In this document: one piece after another, positions 33,135-40,620 of the stretch
Layout: each line of letters starts with the position of its first letter
Numbering within the stretch: the first letter of the stretch is position 1
Source of the DNA: Actinomycetes bacterium
GTDB taxonomy: Bacteria; Actinomycetota; Acidimicrobiia; Acidimicrobiales; Palsa-688
Reading direction: 5' to 3'
Assembly: GCA_021811865.1 (NCBI GenBank)
Contig: JAKAQB010000011.1
Coordinates: forward strand, 1-64,000
Length of the DNA: 64,000 nt
Position numbers and translations under genes: made by a program
The notes under the pieces: model-generated
What the model was told of the DNA's origin: nothing
The model's input: the letters and a program-made list of their open reading frames with translations, nothing else
The model's database searches: none

Positions 33135-33754
33135 GGCTCGGCCCCCTCGAGGAGGCGCTCGAGGGCCTGGTCCCACGTCGGCAGCGCCTGGCCGACCCGG
33201 TAGCGCTGCAGCCGGTCGAGGGTGTCTCGCCGCAGCCGGACCCAACCGCTGTTGGGGAAGTAGCGGTCCATCACCGCCCGCCACAGCGCGACGGGCAGGC
33301 GGTAGGCGGCCTCGACGTCCCAGGCCACGGGCTCGACGGAGAGGCCGCGGCTGAACACGGTCCCCGAGAAGAGGAGCCGCAACGGGATCTCACCGTCCTC
33401 CAGCGCGTGGAGGTACTTGGCGGCGGCGACCTCGAAGTCGTAGGTGAGCTCGAGCGGCAGGTCCAGCTCGCCGCTGCCCGTGAAGCCCGGCGCCGCCGTC
33501 GCGACGTGCGTCCAGACGAAGGGGCGCAGGGTGTCGCCCCACCGGGGCGTCTCGCCGAAGAGCTCGAGCAGGCGCTCCTCCTCCTCGCCGCCGTAGCACC
33601 GGCGCTGCGGCTCGATCATCACCTGGGCGCGCAGCACGAGGGCGTGCACGGTGACGGCGGGTGGGACCGTCGCCCGGGCCCGAAGGACGATCGTCGGCGC
33701 GGCGGCATGGAGCTCGGGGCGGGCGCCGAGGATCTCGACGGCGAGGTCGGTCAT
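33131..33754 (-). CDS. DUF6084-like hydrogenase-operon protein
   Basis: A 207-residue protein starting LAVEILGARPELHAAAPTIV. A beta-rich body contains IEPQRRCYGGEEEERLLELF, RPFVWTHVATAAPGF and ELDLPLELTYDFEVAAAKYL, and a helical end reads YFPNSGWVRLRRDTLDRLQR. The fold resembles a beta-sandwich. The DUF6084 assignment is from context and memory. ATGA overlap with DUF5947 upstream and GTGA with the unknown gene downstream. Role unknown. Confidence 0.7.
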   Translation of the reverse strand: MTDLAVEILGARPELHAAAPTIVLRARATVPPAVTVHALVLRAQVMIEPQRRCYGGEEEERLLELFGETPRWGDTLRPFVWTHVATAAPGFTGSGELDLPLELTYDFEVAAAKYLHALEDGEIPLRLLFSGTVFSRGLSVEPVAWDVEAAYRLPVALWRAVMDRYFPNSGWVRLRRDTLDRLQRYRVGQALPTWDQALERLLEGAEP

Positions 33755-34383
33755 CCTGCCCGCTCCCGGACCCGGGAGAAGAAGCTGTCGAGGGCGGCGT
33801 GGGCCTCGGCGCCACCGTCGAAGCCCCGCCAGCAACGGCGCAGCTCGCCAACCAGCTCGTAGCACGCGTCGATCGGCACGATGAAGCACTCAGCGCCGGC
33901 GTCGCCGCCGACGCGGACGATCACCGCCTCCACGTCGGGACGCAACGTGGCGACGGCCGGGTCGGCGCCGGACACCTCCTCCCACGTGTCGAGGGCGAGC
34001 TCCGACTCGGTCGCCCCGGCGGGTCCCGGGTAGAAGGCGGCGACGCGCCCGAGGCCCGAGTTGAGGAAGAAGAAGGCGACGCCGACGGGGACCTGCAGCG
34101 CATCGAGCACCCCGGCCTGCTCGACCACCGGCAGGCGCTGGTAGCGGTCCGGGACGGCGCGGAAGCGAGCGCCGCCGGCGCCGCCGGCGTCGAAGAGCAG
34201 CCGGCAGCCGGCACACGAGCACAGCAGCGAACGGACCTGGAGGTCCACGAGGTGGCCGTGGGCGGCACCGATCGGCTCGCCGCAGAGGTCGCAGCGTTCG
34301 CCGTCGGTACCCTCCGGGGGGCGGGCAGGCACCGCGCGGGCGGCCCGTATCTGGCGCAGCACGGCGAGGGGCGCGTCGGTCAC
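33751..34383 (-). CDS. DUF5947-like zinc-ribbon protein
   Basis: A 210-residue protein. An N-terminal helix is followed by a four-Cys module (CDLCGEPIGAAHGHLVDLQV, then CSCAGCRLLF) that should bind zinc or iron in rubredoxin fashion. The C-terminal part (VAFFFLNSGLGRVAAFYPGP, then DTWEEV) and a final helix with CWRGFDGG follow. DUF5947 members accompany group 1h hydrogenases. GTG 34383 overlaps the NifU stop; its stop overlaps DUF6084. It may be an electron-transfer or assembly partner (inference). Confidence 0.7.
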   Translation of the reverse strand: MTDAPLAVLRQIRAARAVPARPPEGTDGERCDLCGEPIGAAHGHLVDLQVRSLLCSCAGCRLLFDAGGAGGARFRAVPDRYQRLPVVEQAGVLDALQVPVGVAFFFLNSGLGRVAAFYPGPAGATESELALDTWEEVSGADPAVATLRPDVEAVIVRVGGDAGAECFIVPIDACYELVGELRRCWRGFDGGAEAHAALDSFFSRVRERAG

Positions 34384-34949
34384 GACGGCACCAAGGGCAC
34401 CAAGGGCACCAAGGGCACTGACGGCACCAAGGGTGCCGCTGCGGCCGGGCAGGCGGGCTTGTCCCCCAGCGCGACCGGCACGGACCGGCCGGGCTGGTCC
34501 ACGTCGATGCGGGTCACCTCCGGTGCTGCGTCGAGTACCGCCTGCTCCACCGCCAGCTGCAGTGTGACCGCCGAGCTCGGGCAGCCGTCGCAGCTGCCGA
34601 GCAGCCGGAGGGCGACGGCGCCGGCCGCCGGGTCGAGGGCGACCAGCTCCACGCCGCCGCCGTGACCGGCCAGCATCGGGCGGACCCGACCGAGCGCCTC
34701 CTCGACGCGCTCGGACAGGCTGACCGGGTGCAGGTCGTGCACGAGCAGCACGCTGGCAACGAGGTCGTCGCCGGCCAGCTCCCGGGCCAGGTCGGGACCG
34801 ACGAGCTCGACGACGCGCCCCAAGGCGGCACCGTAGAGGTCGGTCACGAGGCCGAGCAGCTCCTCCGCCCGGCGGCGGGCAGGAGGGTCCAGCCCACCGA
34901 GGAGGGCCTCGATCCGCTCGCCCGTGGAACGGAGGTCCACTCCGCCCAC
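34380..34949 (-). CDS. NifU-like Fe-S scaffold protein
   Basis: A 189-residue protein. The N-terminal helical half precedes a NifU C-terminal domain (about residues 85-150) with LRLLGSCDGCPSSAVTLQLA, the CxxC cluster site. It should supply clusters to the small subunit. The last 16 residues are a Leu-Val-Pro repeat from a 9-base tandem DNA repeat, probably dispensable. GTG 34949 abuts the large subunit stop; a GTG at 34940 is an alternative. Confidence 0.85.
   Translation of the reverse strand: MGGVDLRSTGERIEALLGGLDPPARRRAEELLGLVTDLYGAALGRVVELVGPDLARELAGDDLVASVLLVHDLHPVSLSERVEEALGRVRPMLAGHGGGVELVALDPAAGAVALRLLGSCDGCPSSAVTLQLAVEQAVLDAAPEVTRIDVDQPGRSVPVALGDKPACPAAAAPLVPSVPLVPLVPLVPS
34387..34437. 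repeat. 9-bp tandem repeat at the nifU-like 3' end
   Basis: GGCACCAAG repeats from 34387, five near-perfect units with one variant (GGCACTGAC), encoding the terminal LVP repeats of the NifU-like protein. Confidence 0.85.
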
Positions 34950-36749
34950 TCAGACGGCGAGGGTCGGGTCGGCCACGCCGGTCGGGGAGTGCAGCTTCTT
35001 CAGCACCTTGCCCTTGCCGAGGTACATGTGCACCCCGCACGGCAGGCACGGGTCGAAGCTTCGCACCGCCCGCATGATGTCGATCCCCTTGAAGTGGTCG
35101 CGGTCGTTCTCCTCGAAGATCGGCGTGTTCTGCACGGCGTCCTCGTAGGGGCCGGGCGTGCCGTAGCTGTCGCGGGGGTTGGCGTTCCACGGCGTCGGCG
35201 GGTACGGGTGGTAGTTGGCGATCTTCCCGCCCCGGATCACGAGGTGGTGCGACAGCACGCCCCTCACCGCCTCGGTGAACCCGGCGCCGATGGCCTCGTC
35301 GGGCACCTCGAACGGCTCCCACGTCTTGGTCCGCCCGGCCCGGACCTCGGCCAGCGCCTTCTCGACGAAGTCGAGGGCCGCGGCGGCCGCGTAGGCCTGG
35401 AAGTAGGTGCGGGCCCGGTCCCGTTCGATGGCGTTGGACCACTTTGGGATCCGCCACTCGAAGGTGACCTCCGGCCGCAGGGCGGTCTTGGGCAGGTGGA
35501 TCTCCACGCTCGTCCCGGTGGCGTCGAGGTGGTCGGTGTGCACGAGGCCCGACAGCGCCGTCGACCACAGCCGGGCGATGGGGCCGCCGCCGGTGTCGAG
35601 GGCGAGGTAGTCGCTGCCGTCGTACCAGCGGGGTGACATCACCCAGCTGTACTTCTCGTCGAAGTCGCGCTTTTGGGGCTCGGGGTTGGTGTGCTGGTTC
35701 CACGGATGCCGGCGGTCGACGGGGTTGCCGAGCGGGTCGCGCTCCACGAACATCTCCTGGTCCTCCCAGTCCCCGTAGAACGAGTGGCCGAGGAGGATCC
35801 GGATCCCAAGGTTGATCTGCACCAGGTCGTTGGTGACGAGCTTGCCGTCGACCACGACGCCGGGCGTGACGCCCATCGCCCGGCCCCAGCGGGTCATGTC
35901 CTTGTAGTCGAAGTTGCACACCTCCGGGTCCTGGAAGGCGCCCCAGCAGCCGAGCAGCACCCGGCGGCGCCCCACCTCCTCGTAGCCGGGCAGGGCCTCG
36001 TAGAAGAAGTCGAACAGGTCGTCGTGCAGGGGGACGACGCGCTTCATGAACTCCACGTAGCGCATGAGGCGCGTGTAGTAGTCGGTGAACAGCTGGATCG
36101 TCGCCGTCGTCCCCACGCCGCCCGGGTAGAGGGTCGAGGGGTGGACGTGGCGGCCCTCCATCAGGCAGAACATCTCCCGGGTCCAGCGGCTCACCTGCAG
36201 GGCCTCGCGATAGAACTCGCCGGAGAACGGGTTGAGCGCCCGCATGATGTCGCCGATCGTCCTGTAGCCGTGGGCGGCGGCCTGTGGCGCCTCGGTGTGG
36301 TTGGCCCGCTCCAGCACCCCCGGGTTGGTCTCGGCGACCATCTTCTCGCAGAAGTCGACGCCCACCAGGTTCTCCTGGAAGATGTTGTGGTCGAACATGT
36401 ACTCGGCGGCCTCGCCCAGGTTGACTATCTGCTCGCCGAGGGCAGGCGGGTGCACGCCGTAGGCCATGTTCTGGGCGTAGCAGGAGCACGTGGCGTGGTT
36501 GTCGCCGCAGATCCCGCAGATGCGGCTGGTGATGAAGTGGGCGTCGCGGGGGTCCTTGCCCTTCATGAAGATGCTGTAGCCCCGGAAGATCGACGACGTG
36601 CTGTGGCACTCGGCGACCCGGCCGGTCCCGAAGTCGATCTTGGTGTAGATGCCGAGGCTCCCCACGATCCGGGTGATCGGGTCCCAGGCCATCTCGACCA
36701 GGTTTCCGTTGCCTGCTCCGGCGCCGGGGCGCTCGTCGGTGGTCGTCAT
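34950..36749 (-). CDS. hhyL: [NiFe]-hydrogenase large subunit, group 1h
   Basis: The 599-residue catalytic subunit. The nickel-iron site is coordinated by the N-terminal RICGICGDNHATCSCYAQNM and the C-terminal SFDPCLPCGVHMY. The residues after the final His form a 25-residue tail to be cleaved by the protease encoded in the operon. The start at ATG 36749 gives MTTTDERPGA before DPITRIVGSLGIYTKIDFG, the usual first block. Group 1h enzymes scavenge atmospheric hydrogen at low affinity constants; assignment to 1h is supported mainly by the small subunit and operon content. It follows the small subunit by five bases. Confidence 0.93.
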   Translation of the reverse strand: MTTTDERPGAGAGNGNLVEMAWDPITRIVGSLGIYTKIDFGTGRVAECHSTSSIFRGYSIFMKGKDPRDAHFITSRICGICGDNHATCSCYAQNMAYGVHPPALGEQIVNLGEAAEYMFDHNIFQENLVGVDFCEKMVAETNPGVLERANHTEAPQAAAHGYRTIGDIMRALNPFSGEFYREALQVSRWTREMFCLMEGRHVHPSTLYPGGVGTTATIQLFTDYYTRLMRYVEFMKRVVPLHDDLFDFFYEALPGYEEVGRRRVLLGCWGAFQDPEVCNFDYKDMTRWGRAMGVTPGVVVDGKLVTNDLVQINLGIRILLGHSFYGDWEDQEMFVERDPLGNPVDRRHPWNQHTNPEPQKRDFDEKYSWVMSPRWYDGSDYLALDTGGGPIARLWSTALSGLVHTDHLDATGTSVEIHLPKTALRPEVTFEWRIPKWSNAIERDRARTYFQAYAAAAALDFVEKALAEVRAGRTKTWEPFEVPDEAIGAGFTEAVRGVLSHHLVIRGGKIANYHPYPPTPWNANPRDSYGTPGPYEDAVQNTPIFEENDRDHFKGIDIMRAVRSFDPCLPCGVHMYLGKGKVLKKLHSPTGVADPTLAV

Positions 36750-36754
36750 GTCGC

Positions 36755-37810
36755 CTACCTCCACGTTGCCTGGTGGCCGCTGCGCAGCTCGTTGCCTGGC
36801 ACGCGCCACTTGGGCTCTTCGTCGACGGTCTTGCTGGTGATGCGGCGCAGGCCCCGAATGACACTGCCGTACGCACCGCTGGCGAGGGTCGAGACGCGCG
36901 CCCCGGGCGGCTCGTCCATAAAGGGCATGAACTTGTCGGGGAACCCCGGCATCGTGCAGCCGATGCAGATGCCTCCCACGTTGGGGCACCCCCCGACCCC
37001 GTTGACCCAGCCCCGCTTGGGGACGTTGCACTTCACCACCGGGCCCCAGCAGCCCAGCTTCACGATGCACTTGGGGGAGCCGTACTCCCTGGCGAAGTCG
37101 CCCTGCTCGTAGTAGCCGGCCCGGTCACAGCCCTCGTGGACCGTCGAGCCGAAGAGCCAGAGGGGCCGCAGAGAGTCGTCCAGGGGGATCATCGGTGCCT
37201 GCCCGGTCGCCTGGTAGAGCAGGTACAGGATCGTCTCCGACAGGTTGTCCGGGTGCGTCGGGCAGCCGGGAACGCAGACGATCGGGATGCCCGCCTTGGA
37301 CTTCCAGCCCCAGCCGAGGTAGTCGGGCACGCCCATGGCGCCCGTCGGGTTGCCGGACATGGCGTGGATCCCGCCGTAGCAGGCGCAGGTGCCGGCGGCC
37401 AGGACGACCAGCGCCTTGGGGGCGAGGCGGTCGAGCCACTCGCTGGTGGTCATCGGCTGGTCGGTCTCGGGGTTGTTCCCGAAGCCGCACCAGTAGCCCT
37501 CCTTCTTGATCGCCTCGTTGGGGATGGACCCCTCGACGACGAGCACGAACGGGTCGAGCTCCCCGCGGTCCGCTTTGAAGAACCAGGAGAGGAAGTCGTC
37601 GGCGCCGCCGCTCGGGCCGCACTCGAAGTCGATGAGCGGCCAGTGCACGGCGATCTTCGGCAGCCCCGGCAGGGCGCCGAGGGCAATCTCCTCGATCGTC
37701 GGCTGCGTCGCGGTCGTGAGCGCGACCGAGTCGCCGTCGCAGCTCAGGCCGGCGTTGATCCAGAGGACGTGCACCACCGTCTCCTCCGGCGGCGCCTCGG
37801 TTGCCGTCAC
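36755..37810 (-). CDS. hhyS: [NiFe]-hydrogenase small subunit, group 1h
   Basis: The 351-residue Fe-S subunit that carries electrons from the active site. It starts HVLWINAGLSCDGDSVAL: the proximal cluster motif is C24-x-x-D27, with Asp replacing the second Cys, as described for actinobacterial-type (group 1h/5) hydrogenases. Further Cys-rich motifs are AGTCACYGG, CVPGCPTHPDN, HEGCDRAGYYEQGDF, KLGCWGPVVKCNVPKRG and GGCPNVGGICIGCTMPGFPD. There is no twin-arginine signal, so the enzyme stays inside. GTG 37810 follows GGGAGGGGGAGG. The long open frame upstream is not part of the gene. Confidence 0.94.
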   Translation of the reverse strand: MTATEAPPEETVVHVLWINAGLSCDGDSVALTTATQPTIEEIALGALPGLPKIAVHWPLIDFECGPSGGADDFLSWFFKADRGELDPFVLVVEGSIPNEAIKKEGYWCGFGNNPETDQPMTTSEWLDRLAPKALVVLAAGTCACYGGIHAMSGNPTGAMGVPDYLGWGWKSKAGIPIVCVPGCPTHPDNLSETILYLLYQATGQAPMIPLDDSLRPLWLFGSTVHEGCDRAGYYEQGDFAREYGSPKCIVKLGCWGPVVKCNVPKRGWVNGVGGCPNVGGICIGCTMPGFPDKFMPFMDEPPGARVSTLASGAYGSVIRGLRRITSKTVDEEPKWRVPGNELRSGHQATWR

Positions 37811-37868
37811 GGGCCCTCCCCCTCCCTGCTCGGTGTGGACCGCCCTCCCCGGACGGCTCCCTCCAGCA

Positions 37869-37897
37869 TTCGTACGCCCCCGGACGGTAGAGCTCAA
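37869..37897 (-). promoter_or_regulatory. Hydrogenase operon promoter candidate
   Basis: On the minus strand TTGAGC (37897-37892) and TACGAA (37874-37869) are spaced by 17 bases, giving a start near 37862 and a leader of about 50 bases to the small-subunit GTG. Confidence 0.45.
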
Positions 37898-37900
37898 TGA

Positions 37901-37922
37901 GTGTCTTTCACACCGTTGACAC
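37901..37922. promoter_or_regulatory. Inverted repeat GTGTC-N12-GACAC
   Basis: Arms at 37901-37905 and 37918-37922 are perfect over 5 bases. The repeat sits four bases from the hydrogenase -35 and overlaps the -35 of the divergent regulator promoter. Likely operator for the PadR-YceI protein. Confidence 0.5.
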
Positions 37923-37944
37923 CCTTCGTGACCGCGAGTAGGAA
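37916..37944 (+). promoter_or_regulatory. Promoter of the PadR-YceI gene
   Basis: A perfect TTGACA at 37916-37921, then 17 bases, then TAGGAA at 37939-37944. A start near 37951 leaves a 31-base leader with AAGGGGGGAA before ATG 37982, which supports that start codon. Confidence 0.55.
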
Positions 37945-37981
37945 GGTCGGCAACGCAAGGGGGGAACGGTCCTTGGCCACC

Positions 37982-39001
37982 ATGTCGCGCTTCGAGCTGG
38001 CGCCGCCCCGGCGGTTCGTGCTGCCGGCCATCCTCCTGCTGCTCTCGGAGCGCCCCGGCCACGGCTACGACCTGGCCGGCCGGCTCGAGGCGCTCCACTT
38101 CGGCCACGTGGACCGGCCGGCGATCTACCGGGCCCTCGCCCAGCTCGAGCGGGACAGCCTCGTCGAGGTGGGGGGCCCGACCCCCGGCCGGGGGGTCGGG
38201 CCGAGCCGGCGCGTGCACCGGATCACCGCCGGCGGCGAACGGGTCCTGCGCGAGTGGATGGACGTGGTGCACGAGCAGCACCTGGGCCTGGGCGAGGTGC
38301 TCCGCCGCTACCACGCCACGGGCACGGCGGAGTCGGTGCTGGCCGAGGCGTCGGGAGGCTGGACCGTCCTGCGGGCGGGGTGGGCGACGCCGGGAGGTCG
38401 CCGGCTGGTGCCGCTGGACGCCGACGCCCGGCCGCTCGGTGAGGGGGCCGGCGAACCCGGCCTGCCCACCCGGTTCACCCTCGACCCCGAGCGCTCGGCG
38501 GTGCTGCTGGAGGTGCGCTCCAGTGTCGGGCCGCTGTGCTTCGGCGCCGTCGGCGTCACCGGCTGGCTGGAGGCGGTCGTCGCCGGCGGCCGGGTGCACG
38601 CCGGCACGCCAGCGCCGCAGGGGGGGCCGGCAGCACAGGGGGAGCTGGTGGTGGAGCTGGAGGCGCTGCGTTCGGGCAACAGCCTCTACGACGCCGAGCT
38701 GATGCGGCGCGTCGAGGCGCGCCGCTACCCGACGGCGACGGTCCGCCTGGGCGGCTGCGCCCCGACCGGGCTCGGGTCCCGGTACAACCTGGAGGGGGAG
38801 CTGGCCTTCCACGGCGTGGCGCGCCAGGTGCGGGGAGCGGTGTCGGTGGAGCCCGCCGCCGGCGGGCGGCTGCTGGTCACCGGCGAGCAGGTCTTCGACA
38901 TCCGGGACTTCGGCCTGCCCTCCCCGACCGTGCTGATGCTGCGCATCTACCCCGACGTGAGGGTCCGGTTGCAGGTCGAGGCGACGCCGGTGGCGCCGTG
39001 A
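37982..39001 (+). CDS. PadR-family regulator fused to a YceI domain
   Basis: A 339-residue fusion. Residues about 10-105 are a PadR winged helix: FVLPAILLLLSERPGHGYDL, RPAIYRALAQLERDSLVEV, and RRVHRITAGGERVLREWMD. Residues about 165-335 form a YceI beta-barrel: LDPERSAVLLEVRSSVGPLC, SGNSLYDAELMRRVEARRYP, and LEGELAFHGVARQVRG. The YceI part parallels the stand-alone YceI at 30850 in motif order. A ligand held in the barrel (perhaps a quinone) could control DNA binding, reporting redox or electron-acceptor state to the divergent hydrogenase operon (inference). The GTGA overlap with the next gene couples them. Confidence 0.8.
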   Translation: MSRFELAPPRRFVLPAILLLLSERPGHGYDLAGRLEALHFGHVDRPAIYRALAQLERDSLVEVGGPTPGRGVGPSRRVHRITAGGERVLREWMDVVHEQHLGLGEVLRRYHATGTAESVLAEASGGWTVLRAGWATPGGRRLVPLDADARPLGEGAGEPGLPTRFTLDPERSAVLLEVRSSVGPLCFGAVGVTGWLEAVVAGGRVHAGTPAPQGGPAAQGELVVELEALRSGNSLYDAELMRRVEARRYPTATVRLGGCAPTGLGSRYNLEGELAFHGVARQVRGAVSVEPAAGGRLLVTGEQVFDIRDFGLPSPTVLMLRIYPDVRVRLQVEATPVAP

Positions 39002-39252
39002 ACGTACTGCTCGCCCTCGCCGTCGGCTACGCCATCGGCGCCCGCTCAGGTGGCCAGGAGCTGGCCGATCTCCGCCGCTCGGTGCTGGCCCTCTGCGCCA
39101 CCGACGAGTGGGCCGACGTCGTGGCCGCCGCCCGCGCCCAGGCCGGCACCGGACTGCGGGGGCTGGCCTCCCTGGTGGAGGGCCCGGCCTCCCCCGACGC
39201 CCAGTCAGCCGACCTCCTGGCCCGGGTGAGGCGGCTGGCCGGCCGCGAGTGA
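38998..39252 (+). CDS. Small glycine-zipper membrane protein, paralogue
   Basis: An 84-residue protein beginning with a membrane segment (VLLALAVGYAIGARSGG), the same layout as the one at 30012 (GVVVGYAMGTRAG). Both have a helical tail with a DEW/SEEV segment. GTG 38998 overlaps the PadR-YceI stop (GTGA). The last 48 bases overlap the converging PAS gene. Confidence 0.65.
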   Translation: MNVLLALAVGYAIGARSGGQELADLRRSVLALCATDEWADVVAAARAQAGTGLRGLASLVEGPASPDAQSADLLARVRRLAGRE

Positions 39253-40038
39253 GCCGTCGCCGGCGGAGGCGACGTCGCCGGCGTCCTGGGCCACACCCCG
39301 CAGCCCGACGACCGTGCCGGCTGAGCCAAACGTAGGCTCGGTGCGCACCCGCAGCGCCAGCACGTCCCCGTCGGGGCGGCGGATGCGGTAGGCGCCCACC
39401 CAGCGCCGGCCGGTCCTGACCGCCCCCTGCATGGCCGCCCGCACCCCGGGGAGGTCCTCGGCGAGCACCGGCGCCAGGTGGGCTTCGAGGGTTCCCTCGA
39501 AGTCCTGTGGGTCGACGCCGTGGATGCGGTGCAGCTCGGGGCTCCACTGCACGACGCCGGTGCGCACGTCCCACAGCCAGCTGCCGACCCCGGCCAGCGC
39601 CTCACCCTCCTCGAGCCGGCGCTCCACCTCGGCCAGCGTCGCCTGGGCGACGACCTGCTCCGTCACGTCGCGCGCCACCAGCACCGCTCCCGCCGGCCGG
39701 CCGCCGGCGCCGGCGACGGGGCACAGCGAGACGCTGACGGGCATCGGCAGCCCGTCGGGGCGGAGCACCTCGCTGTCCAGGCGGCGCACACGCTCGCCGC
39801 TGGCGCTGCGAGCCAGCGCCGCCTTCACGTCCCGGCGGAGGTGCTCGGCGAACAGCTCGTCCACGGGCCACCCGAGGGCGGCCCCCTTCGGGCGCCCGAA
39901 GACCCGCTCACACGCCCCGCTCCACGACGCCACCCGCCCGGCGGCGCCGACGACGAGGATGGCGTCGTCGGAGGTCTCGATCACCGCCTCGAGGAGCGCG
40001 TCGGCTCCCGGCAGGGCGAGCTCGACGGGCGGGACCAC
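39205..40038 (-). CDS. Two-PAS-domain sensor without output domain
   Basis: A 277-residue protein with two PAS domains: the first around SDDAILVVGAAGRVASWSGA, with the PAC-type AVLVARDVTEQVVAQATLAE; the second at GVGSWLWDVRTGVVQWSPEL, followed by RIHGVDPQDFEG. No kinase, cyclase or HTH follows, so it must signal through partners. The last residues are low-complexity. GTG 40038 with GGTAGGGGC upstream. It follows a CBS gene and converges on the small membrane gene. Confidence 0.8.
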   Translation of the reverse strand: MVPPVELALPGADALLEAVIETSDDAILVVGAAGRVASWSGACERVFGRPKGAALGWPVDELFAEHLRRDVKAALARSASGERVRRLDSEVLRPDGLPMPVSVSLCPVAGAGGRPAGAVLVARDVTEQVVAQATLAEVERRLEEGEALAGVGSWLWDVRTGVVQWSPELHRIHGVDPQDFEGTLEAHLAPVLAEDLPGVRAAMQGAVRTGRRWVGAYRIRRPDGDVLALRVRTEPTFGSAGTVVGLRGVAQDAGDVASAGDGSLAAGQPPHPGQEVG

Positions 40039-40042
40039 GCCC

Positions 40043-40477
40043 CTACCGGGCGTAGATGTAGTCGACCAGCGCCCGCTTCTCGTCCTCCAGGGCGTCGAGG
40101 CGGCTCTTCACCACGTCGCCTATCGAGACGATCCCAACCAGCTCCCCACCGTCGTCGAGGACCGGGACGTGCCGGATCCGGTGCACGGTCATGAGCGCCA
40201 TGACCGACTCCACCTCGTCCCCCGGCCGGGCGCTGCGCACGTCGCCAACCATGATCTCCGCCACCGGCCGCTCGAGGATCCCGGCCCCGCTGTCGTGGAG
40301 CCGGCGCACCACGTCGCGCTCCGACACGATCCCTGCCGGGCGCCGGCCGTCGGCCGACACGACGAGGGCGCCGACGCCGCGCTCGGCGAGGGCGGCGAGG
40401 GCGTCACGAACGGTGGCCCCCGGCGCGATGGTCGCCACCGCGTGGCCCTTGGCATCGAGCACCTTGCCGATGAGCAT
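40043..40477 (-). CDS. Tandem CBS-domain protein
   Basis: A 144-residue protein of two CBS motifs: VATIAPGATVRDALAALAER with GIVSERDVVRRL, and VRSARPGDEVESVMALMTVH with HVPVLDDGGELVGIVSIGDV. CBS pairs bind adenine nucleotides and sense energy state. ATG 40477 with GGGGAGG. It is the first gene of a CBS-PAS pair next to the hydrogenase regulator, possibly a metabolic sensor pair. Confidence 0.9.
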   Translation of the reverse strand: MLIGKVLDAKGHAVATIAPGATVRDALAALAERGVGALVVSADGRRPAGIVSERDVVRRLHDSGAGILERPVAEIMVGDVRSARPGDEVESVMALMTVHRIRHVPVLDDGGELVGIVSIGDVVKSRLDALEDEKRALVDYIYAR

Positions 40478-40620
40478 CCGACCTCCCCTGCAAAGATGTC
40501 CGCCCGACGCAGGATACTCCCGCTGCGGCGCCTTGCGCGCCCCTTGGGCCCCCTCACGCTCTCAGGCGCAGGACCCAGCTTGCCGGCTCGACCGGCCTTG
40601 TCCCAGGGGACGCAGCGAGC

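Noticed and set aside
34950..36749. Group 2a (Huc-type) assignment of the hydrogenase
   Set aside because: The large-subunit motifs alone are ambiguous, but the small subunit has CDGD rather than the CSGN of group 2a, and the DUF5947/DUF6084/DUF6893 genes fit group 1h.
36876..39574. Very long minus-strand open frames running through the large/small subunits and beyond
   Set aside because: They are extensions upstream of the real starts or wrong frames. Their sequence beyond the hydrogenase domains is Arg/Pro-rich without homology.
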